From Chondrus crispus (Eukaryota; Rhodophyta; Florideophyceae; Gigartinales; Gigartinaceae), in NCBI RefSeq assembly GCF_000350225.1, contig NW_005178811.1, forward strand, positions 186,001-250,000: 64,000 nt of DNA, written 5' to 3'. Under the pieces are notes generated by a model. It searched no databases. It saw nothing but the letters and a program-made list of their open reading frames with translations, and was not told the DNA's origin. How positions within the stretch are numbered: the stretch's first letter is position 1; each line of letters starts with the position of its first letter. Of this stretch, positions 52,806-63,542 are shown one piece after another. A program made the translations under genes and the position numbers.

Positions 52806-55800
52806 TCATGCGATTCGTGGTGGATATCCAGCTTTCCTGTCAAACCAGTGAAATAATTCCCCAGAAAATATATTGCCCTTGTGTCCCACCCGCTTGGATA
52901 TCTGGTCAATTTGACAGTGGAAAACTCCATCATGGCCACATGCATGGAAAATCAATATGCGTCGGACTGCATTCGTGAGGTACAATAGTTGGAAATCTGC
53001 GGTATTCATGTTCGGTCTCGTGCGGAGAAAGCCATTTGATAAATCACATCGAATTACCACTGCCCATGGTGATTCCTCCTCTTCCCTTTCAATAATACCA
53101 ATCACAGCAAATCGTGCTACTGTAACTATTCCCTTTTCTTGTGGAAACAACAGTCGATCAGGTCTTTGGATGCACTCTGGCGATACTAATGTCTCCACTA
53201 CGCATCCAGTATAGATTAACTCGTGCGAAGCCGACTGCTGACCACCATTTCCAAACTTCATATTGCGAACTCTCCTTGCATTCTTGCGAAGATGTGCAGC
53301 CCATTGTTCTCCGTAGCCATACTCCAAATAGTACTTTCGGAGAAGCTTTTCTCCATGGCAAAGGAGCTCTTGTACATCTATGGTAGCGTTCGTGCCGATC
53401 TGCATAGCCTTCATATCACTTCCTTTCAAATTCCCAGATGTCTTCCATGTAACCTCATTTGAATGTAAACGGAAGGCATTTCCTTCTCCCTGCACGATAT
53501 GAAGTAGGGGTTCTACTAGGACAGCGTTGACGAGCTCGTCTGCCTGCTTAACTAACCTGTGATGTTCTTCGTTCGGTTCTACCATTTCGGTCATTTGGCT
53601 ACCTATAAGCAGTCTTCGGAGACCTCGTTTGTATTTTTCTTCAGAATCTGAATTACTTTTCTTAACTCCTTCATGCAAGAGTGATATCCTTCCCTGCCAG
53701 TCATTCCCCAAACAGTGCGCCACAACAGAAATTTGTGAGTTATGATGATTGCTTTTCGTTATACACCGCTTCAGAGGCTGGTGCGCGTTCTCCAGTACAA
53801 GCTCCGTAAAGTGCTTGACATGACCAAATGCTGGTAACCAATGGAAGTACAGTTCGAGAAGTCTGTGTAAGTTTGGTTTGTCTAATTGTTTCCGTGCAAC
53901 CTCCAGCTCCACACATAGCGCATCTACTTGTTCGAGATACGAAACGGCGAGATCTTGAATATTGCAAATGTATTTGTTGTTTGATTTTGTCAGATCGAAG
54001 CATGCAACATCGTTAGGGTGGTCAACTCCCTGCTCCGGCCACCAATACGTCAAACCAATCAGTCTGTTCAGGCACTCGAGCGCTTCAAGAACACGTCCTT
54101 GTACTTCATCTTCCAACTTCAGGGCGTTGATGATGTTTCTGTAAACGGGAACACAGCACAGAAGCATGCAAAAAGTTGATGAGAGACTCATCCCATGCAG
54201 GGTTCCTTTTGAAACGTGGTACGTCGAACACTGCCGTATGAGCCCATTTTCACTAAGCGCAGAACAAACCATATAATCCATTCTTTGTTTCCACTCCTTG
54301 CCAGGCAGAACAGCAAAAGCAGTTTGCATAATATCTTTGGCTAATCCGCTGAGCAGATGGTCCGGAGCGATGATATTAGATCGGTACGGGTCGAAAAGCC
54401 CACACACAACTGGTCCACCATGATTGGCCCTTTGAATGTCCGATCGGACTTTCTGAAGCTCAACATGAAGCTTAAGCAGTGGGCATGACTCATTGCTTAC
54501 TCTCGTGGTTGAATACATTCCCAAAAGATTACAATCATTGTCGTCAATACCGCTCTCGCGAAGGGCCCAATGCCGATCGGCAGTTGTAAGGACAGAAGAG
54601 TTGGAAGCATGTAAAATGGTTGTATATCCAAGAGAGCTTCTATCTGCACCCCTGTGTTTGCGTACAGAACATGCAGTGCAGGGTGAATTAGCGTGATGTC
54701 CTAAGAGGTCAACACCATGCGCCGACTCCAGGTAATCGCCGAGAAATCCAACAACATCTATAAAAATCCTCACTTCGTCCCCGTCTGGTGACCTTCCTTG
54801 AATCCCATCAACGCAGGCTCTCAGCAAATCCGGGATGATATGTAGCATGAGCTGGTTTGTGCTGACACCCGTTGGAGTAAGGCCAATGAGCCTTGTAGCA
54901 GCGCGCGTGGATCTATCACGCGGCAATAAGCCGAGCGGCAGTATGTAAAAACCACCTGCGGACCTTTTCTGGCACGTCGGGGAAAGCGGCTGGAAGTCAC
55001 CACAGTACAAGAGAACTCTGTATACCACATACGGTGTCCCATCTTGCAGTATACCTTTGCAATTTGATTTAGGGACGACTCTGGACCTTGCCCCACTTGC
55101 CACATCTAGATCATTGGCATCATTGCAGTCGAGACGCACATGCCCCACTACTTCGTGACTTGCCAACAAATCATCATGGCCGAACGAAAGTGAAACCTCA
55201 TTGCGACTGAAGTCCTCTTCACAATTCTCTTCCGCACTGCCACATAAGTCTGAAGTCTTAACAAACAGCAGGCGGACAGATTTCATACCGTCATGTTTCC
55301 AATATCTATAGACGACAAGCACACAAAGTTCCAGTGGGTCTTGCGATTGACCAGGGAGAAGCAAACATACGATATCCCCGGGGAGCAAGTTATCACGATC
55401 CGACGGGACAGTGACTTCCCTCCGTAGCCGTTGTCGCTTCCGAAATCGGTTGTTTCTTGAAAGCTGAATTTCCTGGTTTCGGACTCTTGACATATTTTCC
55501 ATTCCAATTTTCTTCATTGCCGATGCTCTTGAAAGTTTCCTAATCAGATATCTTGCCGAGCCAGGGGCTCTACTTTGTGCTAGTTCTGAACTCGAAGAAA
55601 TGCTATCCTCCGAACCTACGCACTAAACAGACGAAACAGTCCCGCTCAATGTGCAACCATGATTTGTGAAGCCTATTACCTCGTACTCACTCACAACGGA
55701 ATCAATTTTGGAATAATCGAGTAATGAAGTTCGCGGCCGCACAAAATTGATGTCGACAAGAACTTTGGCTCCTGGGAATACTTTCACGGGCCTCCTCCTG

Positions 55801-56942
55801 AAGGTCGCAAAAATGAACTCCCCGGCATTCAAAACACTGGCTCGGTCACGCACTATTTCTGAATTCTCAATTGCGTCCTTCATATGGCCTTGACAGAACA
55901 TACTGTCATAGAGGGGATACGGGAGAACATCAAGCTTCGCCCACTCGGACGGAAGAATAACCCGAACGGGGGCAGATATTTCCTGATTTAATTCTTCGGT
56001 GTTCTCTCCATATTCCTGAAAATTAGGAGGGGTAGGTTTTACCTTCGCCATGTCGATTTTAAAGTGTTCGATCGAGCTCCGAGGAAGACACCATTTCAGT
56101 ATGTGTGGGAAGATCGTGCGTTGAATAGCCGAGTAAGATGGTAGTTGCCAACCGGTACTGTTCCATTTCAAAAGATCTCGAAGTAGATTGTACTGTTTCA
56201 CAGTGTACCTGACGCTCCCACAAACAGTTACCAGACCTAATATGTTTGTCCACGGCGAACTAACCTTACGCAAGTCTGTCAGACGTTTCTGGAGGCATTG
56301 TAACTCAGTCGGGTACTGAACCTTTGCATTTCTCCGGAAGAACCTCATTATTCGGCAACTGGTATTCAGGGTTTTGATCTGAGATATCTGATGTTTGCCA
56401 TTCTGGAAACTCTACCATGAACGGAATGTCAACGTTATCTGCTGTGCGATGTGTTGGATCAGTGGCAGAACTGCGTTTGAGGGTCCCTGACTGATAAAAA
56501 TCCAGATTTCTATGAATGTCCTCATGTCCGGCGAGGCGGGCAATATTGGCGACATCTTCATGCAATCGGCTAGCGGTCTTTTCTCCATCTTGATGCCCAG
56601 AGTGTTGAGTAATCACCTGAGAGGGGGATTGTCAGCGCCTAAGAACGAATGCGGCTTGTTTTCTTCGTGGTTTGCAATAGAATGCGAGCGATCGCCATCG
56701 CAAAGAGCTGCAAGTAGATCTGGGCGGGACTGCAGAAATTCCAGCCACCTTCCAGAGTTTTGTGCTCGCCTTCGTCTGCTATGATTGACATCGATCGGAT
56801 TCCCACCGCGAGAGAGGATCTTACGCGAGCGCATGGTGTCTTCAAAATATTGATTCAAACTGTGCCATCGTCCAGTTGTAAGCAAACTGAGATGCATTTG
56901 ACAGGAGAAGGGCTTGGTGGAATCAGGATCAGCACAGCACAC
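52806..56942 (-). pseudogene. CACTA/EnSpm (Tnp2-like) transposase, one amber codon and an N-terminal frame change
   Basis: The main block, ATG 55517 to 52806, is 903 aa. It is in the same frame as 56348-55623, separated only by TAG (55625-55623), which makes about 1180 codons. Upstream, 56942-56613 is again in that frame, while the stretch between (56616-56350) reads sensibly in another frame, so there are two compensating shifts or a small intron. Tnp2-like blocks are FIDVVGFLGDYLESAHGVDL, LLGHHANSPCTACSVRKHRG (C-x2-C), LFDPYRSNIIAPDHLLSGLA and HWLPAFGHVKHFTELVLENA. These resemble the DDE/RNase H-like core and the downstream block of CACTA-group transposases. Assignment rests on motif memory, so the superfamily is likely but not proven. 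Codon use and low GC contrast with the LTR elements. Confidence 0.6.
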
Positions 56943-57317
56943 CAGTCTGGCGCAGTGCAGTTACAATTATTTCATTCGAGAGAGCATGACTTGTTCGTTT
57001 TCAGTCAATTCAACTACTAACAGGCCTGCATCGGTGGATGTAGTTGATTCTCGGGTCTGATTGGATATTTTGTTCTTGAACATGGCAGTACTGTACAATC
57101 GTCACACACGTGCAGGTCCTTGAAGCCGTTTTGATGCACGAGGACGTTGAGCTGTGGGAGACCACACCGGCCTGCGGGTATACCATGTCATGGTGAAGGG
57201 GGGAGATGAGAAGAAGCGTGTGAGAAAGGGGGTGGAGGGGGAGAGGTAGGAAGAAGGGTTTCCAAATTTGGAGTGGGATGACGGCGGGATGGGGAAATAG
57301 TCAACTTGGGACGGGAG

Positions 57318-57372
57318 AGTGCGGCAATGTTCAAGTGCGGCAATGTTCGAGTGCGGCAATGTTCGAGTGCGG
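57318..57372. repeat. 16-bp tandem repeat, about 3.4 copies
   Basis: The unit GTGCGGCAATGTTCGA (first copy ends CAA) is repeated head to tail. Confidence 0.9.
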
Positions 57373-57662
57373 AATGGAAAGATATTATTGAAATTTTATT
57401 GGCCATGCCCGAAATGTGCAGTGCAGCCAATCGCCGCGCAGGACTAGAACAATGCCAGCAAGGTTGGTGACGACGTGACATTCCCCCCTCGCCCCACTTG
57501 TCGATCCACCACAGCTTGATCCTCTTCCTCCAATCACTCCCCGCCGAACATCGTCCGTCCCTTTCCCCATGACCTATCTCAGCATCAAGCTGCTTCTCTG
57601 TCGCATGCTTTCCACACCCAGAGTTTTCACAATCACTGTCGTCAGAGTTTTCCATCATTAAT

Positions 57663-57717
57663 TCGCTGGAGTGTCCAACGAGGAGCTCCAGAAACTCCTC
57701 CGTGGACACTCCAGCGA
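57663..57717. repeat. hairpin flanking the JmjC fragment
   Basis: CGCTGGAGTGTCC and GGACACTCCAGCG are exact inverted copies about 28 bases apart; the loop contains a further GGAG/CTCC pair. The right arm ends about 30 bp before the JmjC-like reading begins. Confidence 0.8.
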
Positions 57718-57747
57718 CTTCCAGCTGACCTGGAAAGAACTTCTCCT

Positions 57748-57960
57748 CATTCCTACCTTCACCGCGGAAGCGCTGCCAAGATTTGGTATGCTATACCTCC
57801 GAAATACGCAGAGGCCTTCGAGACATATGCTGCTGACAATGGTTTCAATGATCGACTGGCCAAGGACCAGCCTTCTGCACAGAGATATCTGATGTGCAAG
57901 ACAACCATGTTTGATCTGAGGGAACTGAAAAGCCGCCATGCCAAGCGATCGGAACCATTT
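57748..57960 (+). pseudogene. fragment of a JmjC-domain protein
   Basis: One frame reads HSYLHRGSAAKIWYAIPP, then KYAEAFETYA, and later RYLMCKTTMFDLRELK. This matches the middle of JmjC domains (YLH-x-G-x-x-K-x-WYxIPP, then a helix and a H/CKT segment). The metal-binding HxD/E upstream and the distal His with the YHxG(F/Y) block are absent, and there is no start codon. JmjC proteins are iron- and 2-oxoglutarate-dependent demethylases or hydroxylases; this piece cannot be active. It could be a relic of a captured gene. Confidence 0.5.
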
Positions 57961-58528
57961 GCCTGCCACCCGAAAACGTCACACTTTTTCGATCTCCGTG
58001 GCAAACAATTAGGTCACGCTAAATTTTTGAAATCATCCGCTAGCATTCCCATGCACAGAGAGCGACCTTCAATAATGCTTTGAGGTTTGGTGGGGATATT
58101 TTTTACTATTCCCTATGTGGCCAAGCCGGGCACCATGCGCATCTGCTTCGTCCAGGTGCTGTGCGACTTCGGCGTCATCTAAGGTATGCGATCCCCATGG
58201 GCACCGTTACTGCCCCCGTTGTTTATCGGGGTTAGAGTGCGGGATGTGGGGCGCGGCAAGGCACGAGTTTAGGTTAGGGATGTGCCACTGTACAGTATGT
58301 GCTAAAGACTTCTCACTGTTGCGCGGAAAGGGCATGCATGCGTGAAGAAATCGGGACAAGTATCATCCAACTTTGTTCGCAAGAGGACGGGGCAGCAATT
58401 CTTTACCTATTCACACATTTCGCATCGCGACTTTCGCATCGCAATCAATTGCTTTAATTGTCTTGTTCGGTGCACACAGATTCAAAGCGTTCTCATGCCT
58501 GTTCTTTGCCTTGCCACAACAAAATGGA

Positions 58529-59802
58529 AGGATCCATAGCATCTTTATTCTCAACAGTACAGGCGAAGTCATTATCGCAAAGCACTATCGCGGCAACACC
58601 AGTCGCACGGAAAGTAGTGCATTTTGGAATCAAACAGCCAAATCCGCGCGCGGCATTTCCATCGAAGCGCCCCCTTTCATCCCCGCCCCGAAAGGCGCCC
58701 TGATCCATCTGCACCGCAACGGCCTCTTCTTCCTAGCCTCCGTCATCACAGACACCCAACCTATCTTCGTGACCTAATTACTCGAGTCTCTCGCCGATGT
58801 CTTCGTCGACTACTTTGGGGAGCTTAACGAGCACGCCATCAAAGACGTCTTCATCACTGTGTCCGAGCTCCTTCAAGAAATGCTCGACAACGCCTCTCCG
58901 CTCACTGTCGAACCCAACACACTCAAAGAACTCATCACCCCGCCCTCCATGATCAATCGCGTCTTTGAATCGCTCGGCGCCGACTCGGCCAAAGCGGCTA
59001 CCATGTCCTATGCCTCTCCGCACACCCCATGGCGCCGCGCAAACGTCAAGTACCCCCACAACGAAATCTTCGTTGACGTCATCGAAACTATTCACGCTAC
59101 CTACTCCGCGACTCGCCATAACCTTTCCGATCTTCTCATTGCCGGTGTCGTCAAAGTCAAACTCTAGACTCTCGGGAAACCCCGATCTAGCGATGTGCAT
59201 TCGAACAAACGCTCCATTTGATGACGTCGCTTTACATCGCTGCGTCCTTCTCAACAGATACCAAGAGTCTGATCAGCTCGCCTTCGTCCCGCCTGACGGC
59301 CCGTTCAAACTGATGACGTACAAGATCCGCGAAACAAACTCCCTCAACTTGCCAATCGATGTTCAATCTCACATCAAATTCGACCATAACGCGTGCTCGG
59401 GCTCGGTATCCATCTCGCTGGTGCCTCAGTTCGCCTCCGCCGTCGCCCCCTCCTCGTCTGGTGCTTCGTCGTTTCCCTCCGGCTCAAAGAATGAACGCGG
59501 CGGGCGGCAAAGAGATTGGACTATTTGAGCCCGGCTCCGTGCTCTTTGAGCGCCAACTACGGCACCGTGCAGTTCGAGTCGACATCTGGAACATGTACAT
59601 GGAACGTCGGGGCTGTGCCGCGGGGAAAGACGCCATCGCTCGTGGGGAAAATTACGCTGCGGGATGGGTCGGCGGCCGTTGCGGCCAACTCTCAGATTTT
59701 GGTGAGCTTCCGCATCCCCGGTTACTCGACGTCGGGGGTGTTCGTGGAAAGCTTGACGATGCCTGTGCGCGAGACGCGCGCGGCCGTGCGCGCTTCGTAA
59801 GC
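58529..59802 (+). pseudogene. AP-3 complex mu subunit (AP3M) pseudogene
   Basis: The reading starts at IHSIFILNSTGEVIIAKHY, where an AGG codon (58529-58531) stands at the position of the expected Met. LIHLHRNGLFFLASVI and TQPIFVT follow, then TAA (58775-58777), then in frame LADVFVDYFGELNEHAIKD, LLQEMLDNASPLTVEPN, LKELITPPS and PWRRANVKYPHNEIFVDVIE. One shift near 59160 leads to RLSGNPDLAMCI and QLAFVPPDGPFKLMTYKI (mu homology domain). A second break near 59515-59560 leads to GTCTWNVGAVPRGKTPSLVG and the C-terminus. Length and order match AP3M; the segment between VSISLVPQ and TVQFE is shortened. AP-3 sorts cargo from endosomes/TGN to vacuoles or lysosome-related organelles. With no start, one stop and two shifts, this copy should be dead unless the sequence has errors. 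Confidence 0.78.
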
Positions 59803-60903
59803 GGCGCCGTCGTCGTCGGCCGGCGCGGCCGGCGCGGCCGCGGCGCCGGACGGGGCGACGGGCACGGGTGGCTGTGGCGTGATGTGCTAGCCGTGGCAGG
59901 AGGTAGAGGAGGCGGTGGGATCATCAGCGACGGTGGGGTTTGTAGCGACGGTGGGATCAGCAGGGGCGAGGGCCGCGGCGGGGCCGTGCATGGTGGAGAC
60001 GGGGCGGCGGCCGCGCTTGGAGGCGGCGGTGGACATCCGGAACGGTGGGGCGGGGCGGGCGGGGTGGGGGTAAGGAGGGACTAAAAACAAAGGGGAGGCG
60101 GTATGGTTTGCGGTAGGCGTCTGGGTGGGTGATGGGGGTAGCGGGATGGGGGGAGCGGGATGGGGGGAGCGGGATGGGGGGAGCGGGACGGGGGGAGCGG
60201 GATGGGGGGAGCGGGATGGGGGAGCAGGATGAGGGCCGGGCATCTGTCTGCAGCAGTTGTGTGTGTAAGGTATGTGCCGTATGTGGGGGAGGGCGGGGAT
60301 ACTTGTCCTCCAGCTGTTGACAGTTGGAGGGGAAGTTATTCCGAAAAAATGCACATCAGGGAATGAAGTTGCATTTTCTGGGAAGCGCTGGTAGGCCACG
60401 TCATAGATGCCGTGCATTTAACCAATCATACTGTGTACAGCTAAAAAACAATGTGGATCACAGCAATGAACAATTTTCGCTTCAGGCTGGAGAAACAGAA
60501 GCACTTAAAAAGGAGCCAGCTGCCCCTTCAATTACCGCAGCTAGCATCTACTACCTGCGAGAGAGCCATGTCTGCATTCGCCACCGCGCCAAAAGCCGCC
60601 ACTCCTACCCCCTGAGCACCTCGCAACCCGCCCTGCCGCAGCTCTCACGCTCTCCCTCGCGCATGTACCTCTCCACCAGGGCGCCACCCAGTAGCGAAGG
60701 GCACACGCCTGACACCTCTGCCCAAATATACACACGTATCTGACGAGAACGACGACGCCAGGGCCCTGGCATGACTAAAGAAAAACAACGATCTTTGCAC
60801 TAGAAACGGATCTACAGAAAACTCCTATTAGGGCTTGTTTGTTATAACTGCATATAACATGGCTTTCACTACTATGTCGCGGATCAGATGAAGAAAGATA
60901 GGG
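59803..60903. other. intergenic, GC-rich with minisatellite, no gene recognised
   Basis: GC-rich low-complexity sequence (59810-60060), then a 14-bp minisatellite, then average DNA. A plus-strand frame at 60324-60743 has no recognisable domain. Confidence 0.4.
60136..60232. repeat. 14-bp G-rich minisatellite
   Basis: The unit GGGGGGAGCGGGAT is repeated about six to seven times with small changes. Confidence 0.9.
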
Positions 60904-62240
60904 TTAAAGTAAGAATACTCCATCTGCGTGAGAAGGAACAATTTCGGCCCCTACATGACTTTCATCTTCACCACTTTGCATTTCGCGTGTAGAAAATACA
61001 TTAGTTTTGTCGATCGACTTCAGATTGATTTTTGCGTACTCACGATCATTCATTCTGAGAGCCTTAGTATCAAGAACTCTCTTCATAACTGAATATCCAG
61101 GTAGAAATGACGAAAGCTTGGAAATACCGCATGTAACATCGTCTGGAGAGAGGTTTCCAAAGATGATGGAATCGTTGCTTTGACGGTCGTCAAGGGTGGC
61201 CTCCATAAAATCAGCCACGAGCGAACGAAACACTAATGCGACACACATAATGCTGCGTAAGGAGTTCTCGTGACCACGCAAAAAAGCCGCTTGCTCTTCA
61301 CAGTGACAAAACTCTACCAGGAATCGAATGGAAACGTCAATCAAATTGACTGCTTTTGTGAGCCTACAAACCTCACCTCCTCTCCTCTTCCTTGTGTTTG
61401 CGCCCTCGACAACCAGTACGTCATGTTCAAAAACGAAAACCCTATCGAGTCTGTCGACAACCAACTTTCGCATCCGATCGATATTGCCGGCGTCAACTTC
61501 GCTAGAAGCCTGAGAGCTGCGTATGGTTTTTGGGACATCATTAAGAGACTCAATTTCGAAATCATTTCCAGGGTATGCCCACCTGATCCTCAAAGTTGCC
61601 TGGCTTGCATCAGACTTGAAACTGTCCCAGTCTACCATCAAATACCCTAATTCCTCTGCGAAAATTGCTTTGCACCTTTCGCGTTCATCATGCAAAAAAC
61701 CAGTTACAAGACTGAATTTTTTTTGCGCCGTGGAGTGCAATGTCACGCTTACAGGGGGTGCTCTTTACCACTGTCTTTCGCAGAATCAGCTTGTGTCCAG
61801 ATGCACCAATGCGAAGGCATTGGTTCCCGCGGGACTCTGGCACTGTTTCGAGATAAGCGCGAGCCTCTGAAACATCATCACCACGGATGAGACCCCTTTG
61901 AAGCCATCTTGGTTGATCAATTTTTCTGCACAATGTCGCACTTCTCGGCGATTTATCCACCTCACATGTGTCACATTGACCATGAAGATTTCTTGCACTG
62001 TGGTCACATGTGGCTGGCTGACTTCGACTTTCTGGGGATCTCAAAGTAGCCGTAGAGTCACCTTGGCCGTTGATTTCGGCCTCACCATCCCTTATGGAGT
62101 TGAAAACTCCAAGTCTATTATTGTGCAAGTTCACCAAAAGTGTAAGCACGAACGACTGCCTGAATTCGCAATGGCGGAATCCCACCCCCTTATGAAGAAC
62201 ATTTCGAGGCTGGTTTGGTTGCTTTCCGAAAATGATCGTT
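60904..62240 (-). pseudogene. unidentified gene region, frame change near 61740
   Basis: Two minus-strand frames run one into the other. The upstream frame (about 62230-61710) contains FVLTLLVNLHNNRLGVFNSI and a Cys/His-containing stretch (CDHSARNLHGQCDTC). The downstream frame (61746-60904) reads TAQKKFSLVTGFLHDERERC and LVEFCHCEEQAAFLRGHENS, and ends GAEIVPSHADGVFLL. The overlap encodes the same DNA in both frames, so one base was lost or gained. Neither frame begins with a good ATG. Codon-like composition and joint length (~450 aa) suggest a real but broken or spliced gene. It lies directly downstream of the 62242-63351 frame, perhaps as later exons. No family recognised. Confidence 0.45.
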
Positions 62241-62241
62241 T

Positions 62242-63351
62242 CTAATGCCGTGGAACAGCTGTGAAGGAGCCAGAACCCCCCGCAATTTTGAATATTGTCA
62301 CAGCGACATTAATACAAGCAATCCTGGTTAGAGCACCGCTTTTGAACACGTAGTCCGCATGCGGCGTCAGTTGATCGAGTTTTTCATTCCAAAGTGACAG
62401 AGAAGTTCTCGCTGAAGATGTCGATTTTGTGCTAGCGCCCAGACTTCGAGTCCCTCGAATTTCTTCGAGTTCTTTCTTGATTTGTTTTTGCTCCTCCCGT
62501 AGATCTGCAATTGTAGAGCACACTCGAGACTCGAAGCCTTTCATGTGATTCACAAAATCTTTCTCCATGCGCTTGAATATACCAAAAAGATATGCATTTG
62601 AAGCGGTCAAACTCGGAGGGACGCAATCATTCTCCTCTTCTCGACAGGATTCTGCTCTTGCACATTTAATATGTTGATTATCATCGTTAGGAGCAGGATT
62701 ATGATCATCATCACTTCCAAGTTTCCCATCGCCTCTTAAAGTTTCTAAATCAGCTGATGATCGCGATGGGAGATTATTGCGAACAGGAGACCCATAATCA
62801 TCATCACTGTGGAGAACATTTCTGTTTCTCTGCCCTGCTTTATGACCAACGGGGCCGTTGGAACCCGATCGACCTCCCTTTTCTGTCGCTATCACAGAAC
62901 ATCTCTCTTGTAGAAAATCCCGCTTCGATCGATGGGCTGAGTTACTTTTTTGAGCAGGATTTGCCTTTGAGATACGCTGAGAAGGATTAGCTCGTCGAGA
63001 GACCAGAATACTTTTCTCAACACGCGACTTCTTTGTTGCCGTGTCGTCCGTCTGGGATGTATGCTTCTCCAAATTGCGTTTCCCAGTGGAGCGCGAACGC
63101 CTGTGAGACTGCTCGTTCGTCGACAGTGAAGCGGACCTCATGCCCCTGCGTGCCAGTCTATCTGCGTCTCCATCCATGAATTGTGGTCCAGTATCTCTGA
63201 CTAAGTTGAGTATGAGGACTTCAAAGGGGAGGAACTGGTAGAAATGTTCCCGATGGTTCCTGAAACGAACTAAAAAATGGGTCTGTTCGAGGCCCAGACG
63301 TGCTTCACTTAAACATCCTGAACACTCCGGAAATGCACAGATGTAACTCAT
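62242..63351 (-). CDS. unidentified charged protein with a coiled coil, 369 aa
   Basis: The ATG at 63351 opens MSYICAFPECSGCLSEAR and runs to TAG at 62242. The N-terminus is mixed. Residues ~60-250 are Arg/Lys/Ser/Asp-rich and disordered-looking, with patches such as VLHSDDDYGSPVRN. Residues ~260-310 form a coiled coil (FKRMEKDFVNHMKGF, LREEQKQIKKELEEIRG). The C-terminus is more ordered (HADYVFKSGALTRIACINVA). No known domain was recognised. It shares strand and composition with the CACTA-like transposase at 52806-56942, so it might be that element's second gene, as TnpA is in En/Spm. That is inference only; the AP-3 and JmjC relics lie between them. Confidence 0.5.
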   Translation of the reverse strand: MSYICAFPECSGCLSEARLGLEQTHFLVRFRNHREHFYQFLPFEVLILNLVRDTGPQFMDGDADRLARRGMRSASLSTNEQSHRRSRSTGKRNLEKHTSQTDDTATKKSRVEKSILVSRRANPSQRISKANPAQKSNSAHRSKRDFLQERCSVIATEKGGRSGSNGPVGHKAGQRNRNVLHSDDDYGSPVRNNLPSRSSADLETLRGDGKLGSDDDHNPAPNDDNQHIKCARAESCREEENDCVPPSLTASNAYLFGIFKRMEKDFVNHMKGFESRVCSTIADLREEQKQIKKELEEIRGTRSLGASTKSTSSARTSLSLWNEKLDQLTPHADYVFKSGALTRIACINVAVTIFKIAGGSGSFTAVPRH

Positions 63352-63542
63352 GCTCCTAAACAATGACACAGAGATCCAGGAATAGTTCTAGTGGGAGATG
63401 AAGCATAGAGATTGTCATGTGGCCCAGATGACTAGACGTCGCTTCGGTTTCGCTCTCCCGCGATTTCTCAAAAAAACAAAATATGTCCATTTCCGCACAA
63501 ATTGTAGTGTAGCCTCAGGGAAGGCATGTTGGGGCAAAGGGC

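Larger units (their letters stand above)
56943..57747. other. intergenic with purine run, hairpin and short tandem repeat
   Basis: It includes a purine-rich run (57190-57265), a 16-bp tandem repeat (57318-57372) and a hairpin (57663-57717). A minus-strand Ser/Asp/Glu-rich frame (around 57700-57480) has a protein-like start, but no domain was recognised. Confidence 0.4.

Noticed and set aside
60136-60232. CRISPR-like array or centromeric satellite
   Set aside because: The 14-bp unit has no spacers and only six or seven copies; it is an ordinary minisatellite.
52806-62240. Spliceosomal introns to explain every frame break
   Set aside because: Most breaks are single bases with continuous homology on both sides, leaving no room for introns. 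Only the 56616-56350 exchange could still be one.
50988-63509. CACTACAA at 50988 and TTGTAGTG ending at 63509 as termini of a 12.5-kb CACTA element
   Set aside because: Only 8 bases match, the sequences inside diverge at once, and the flanking triplets (GGA and TAG) do not form a target duplication.
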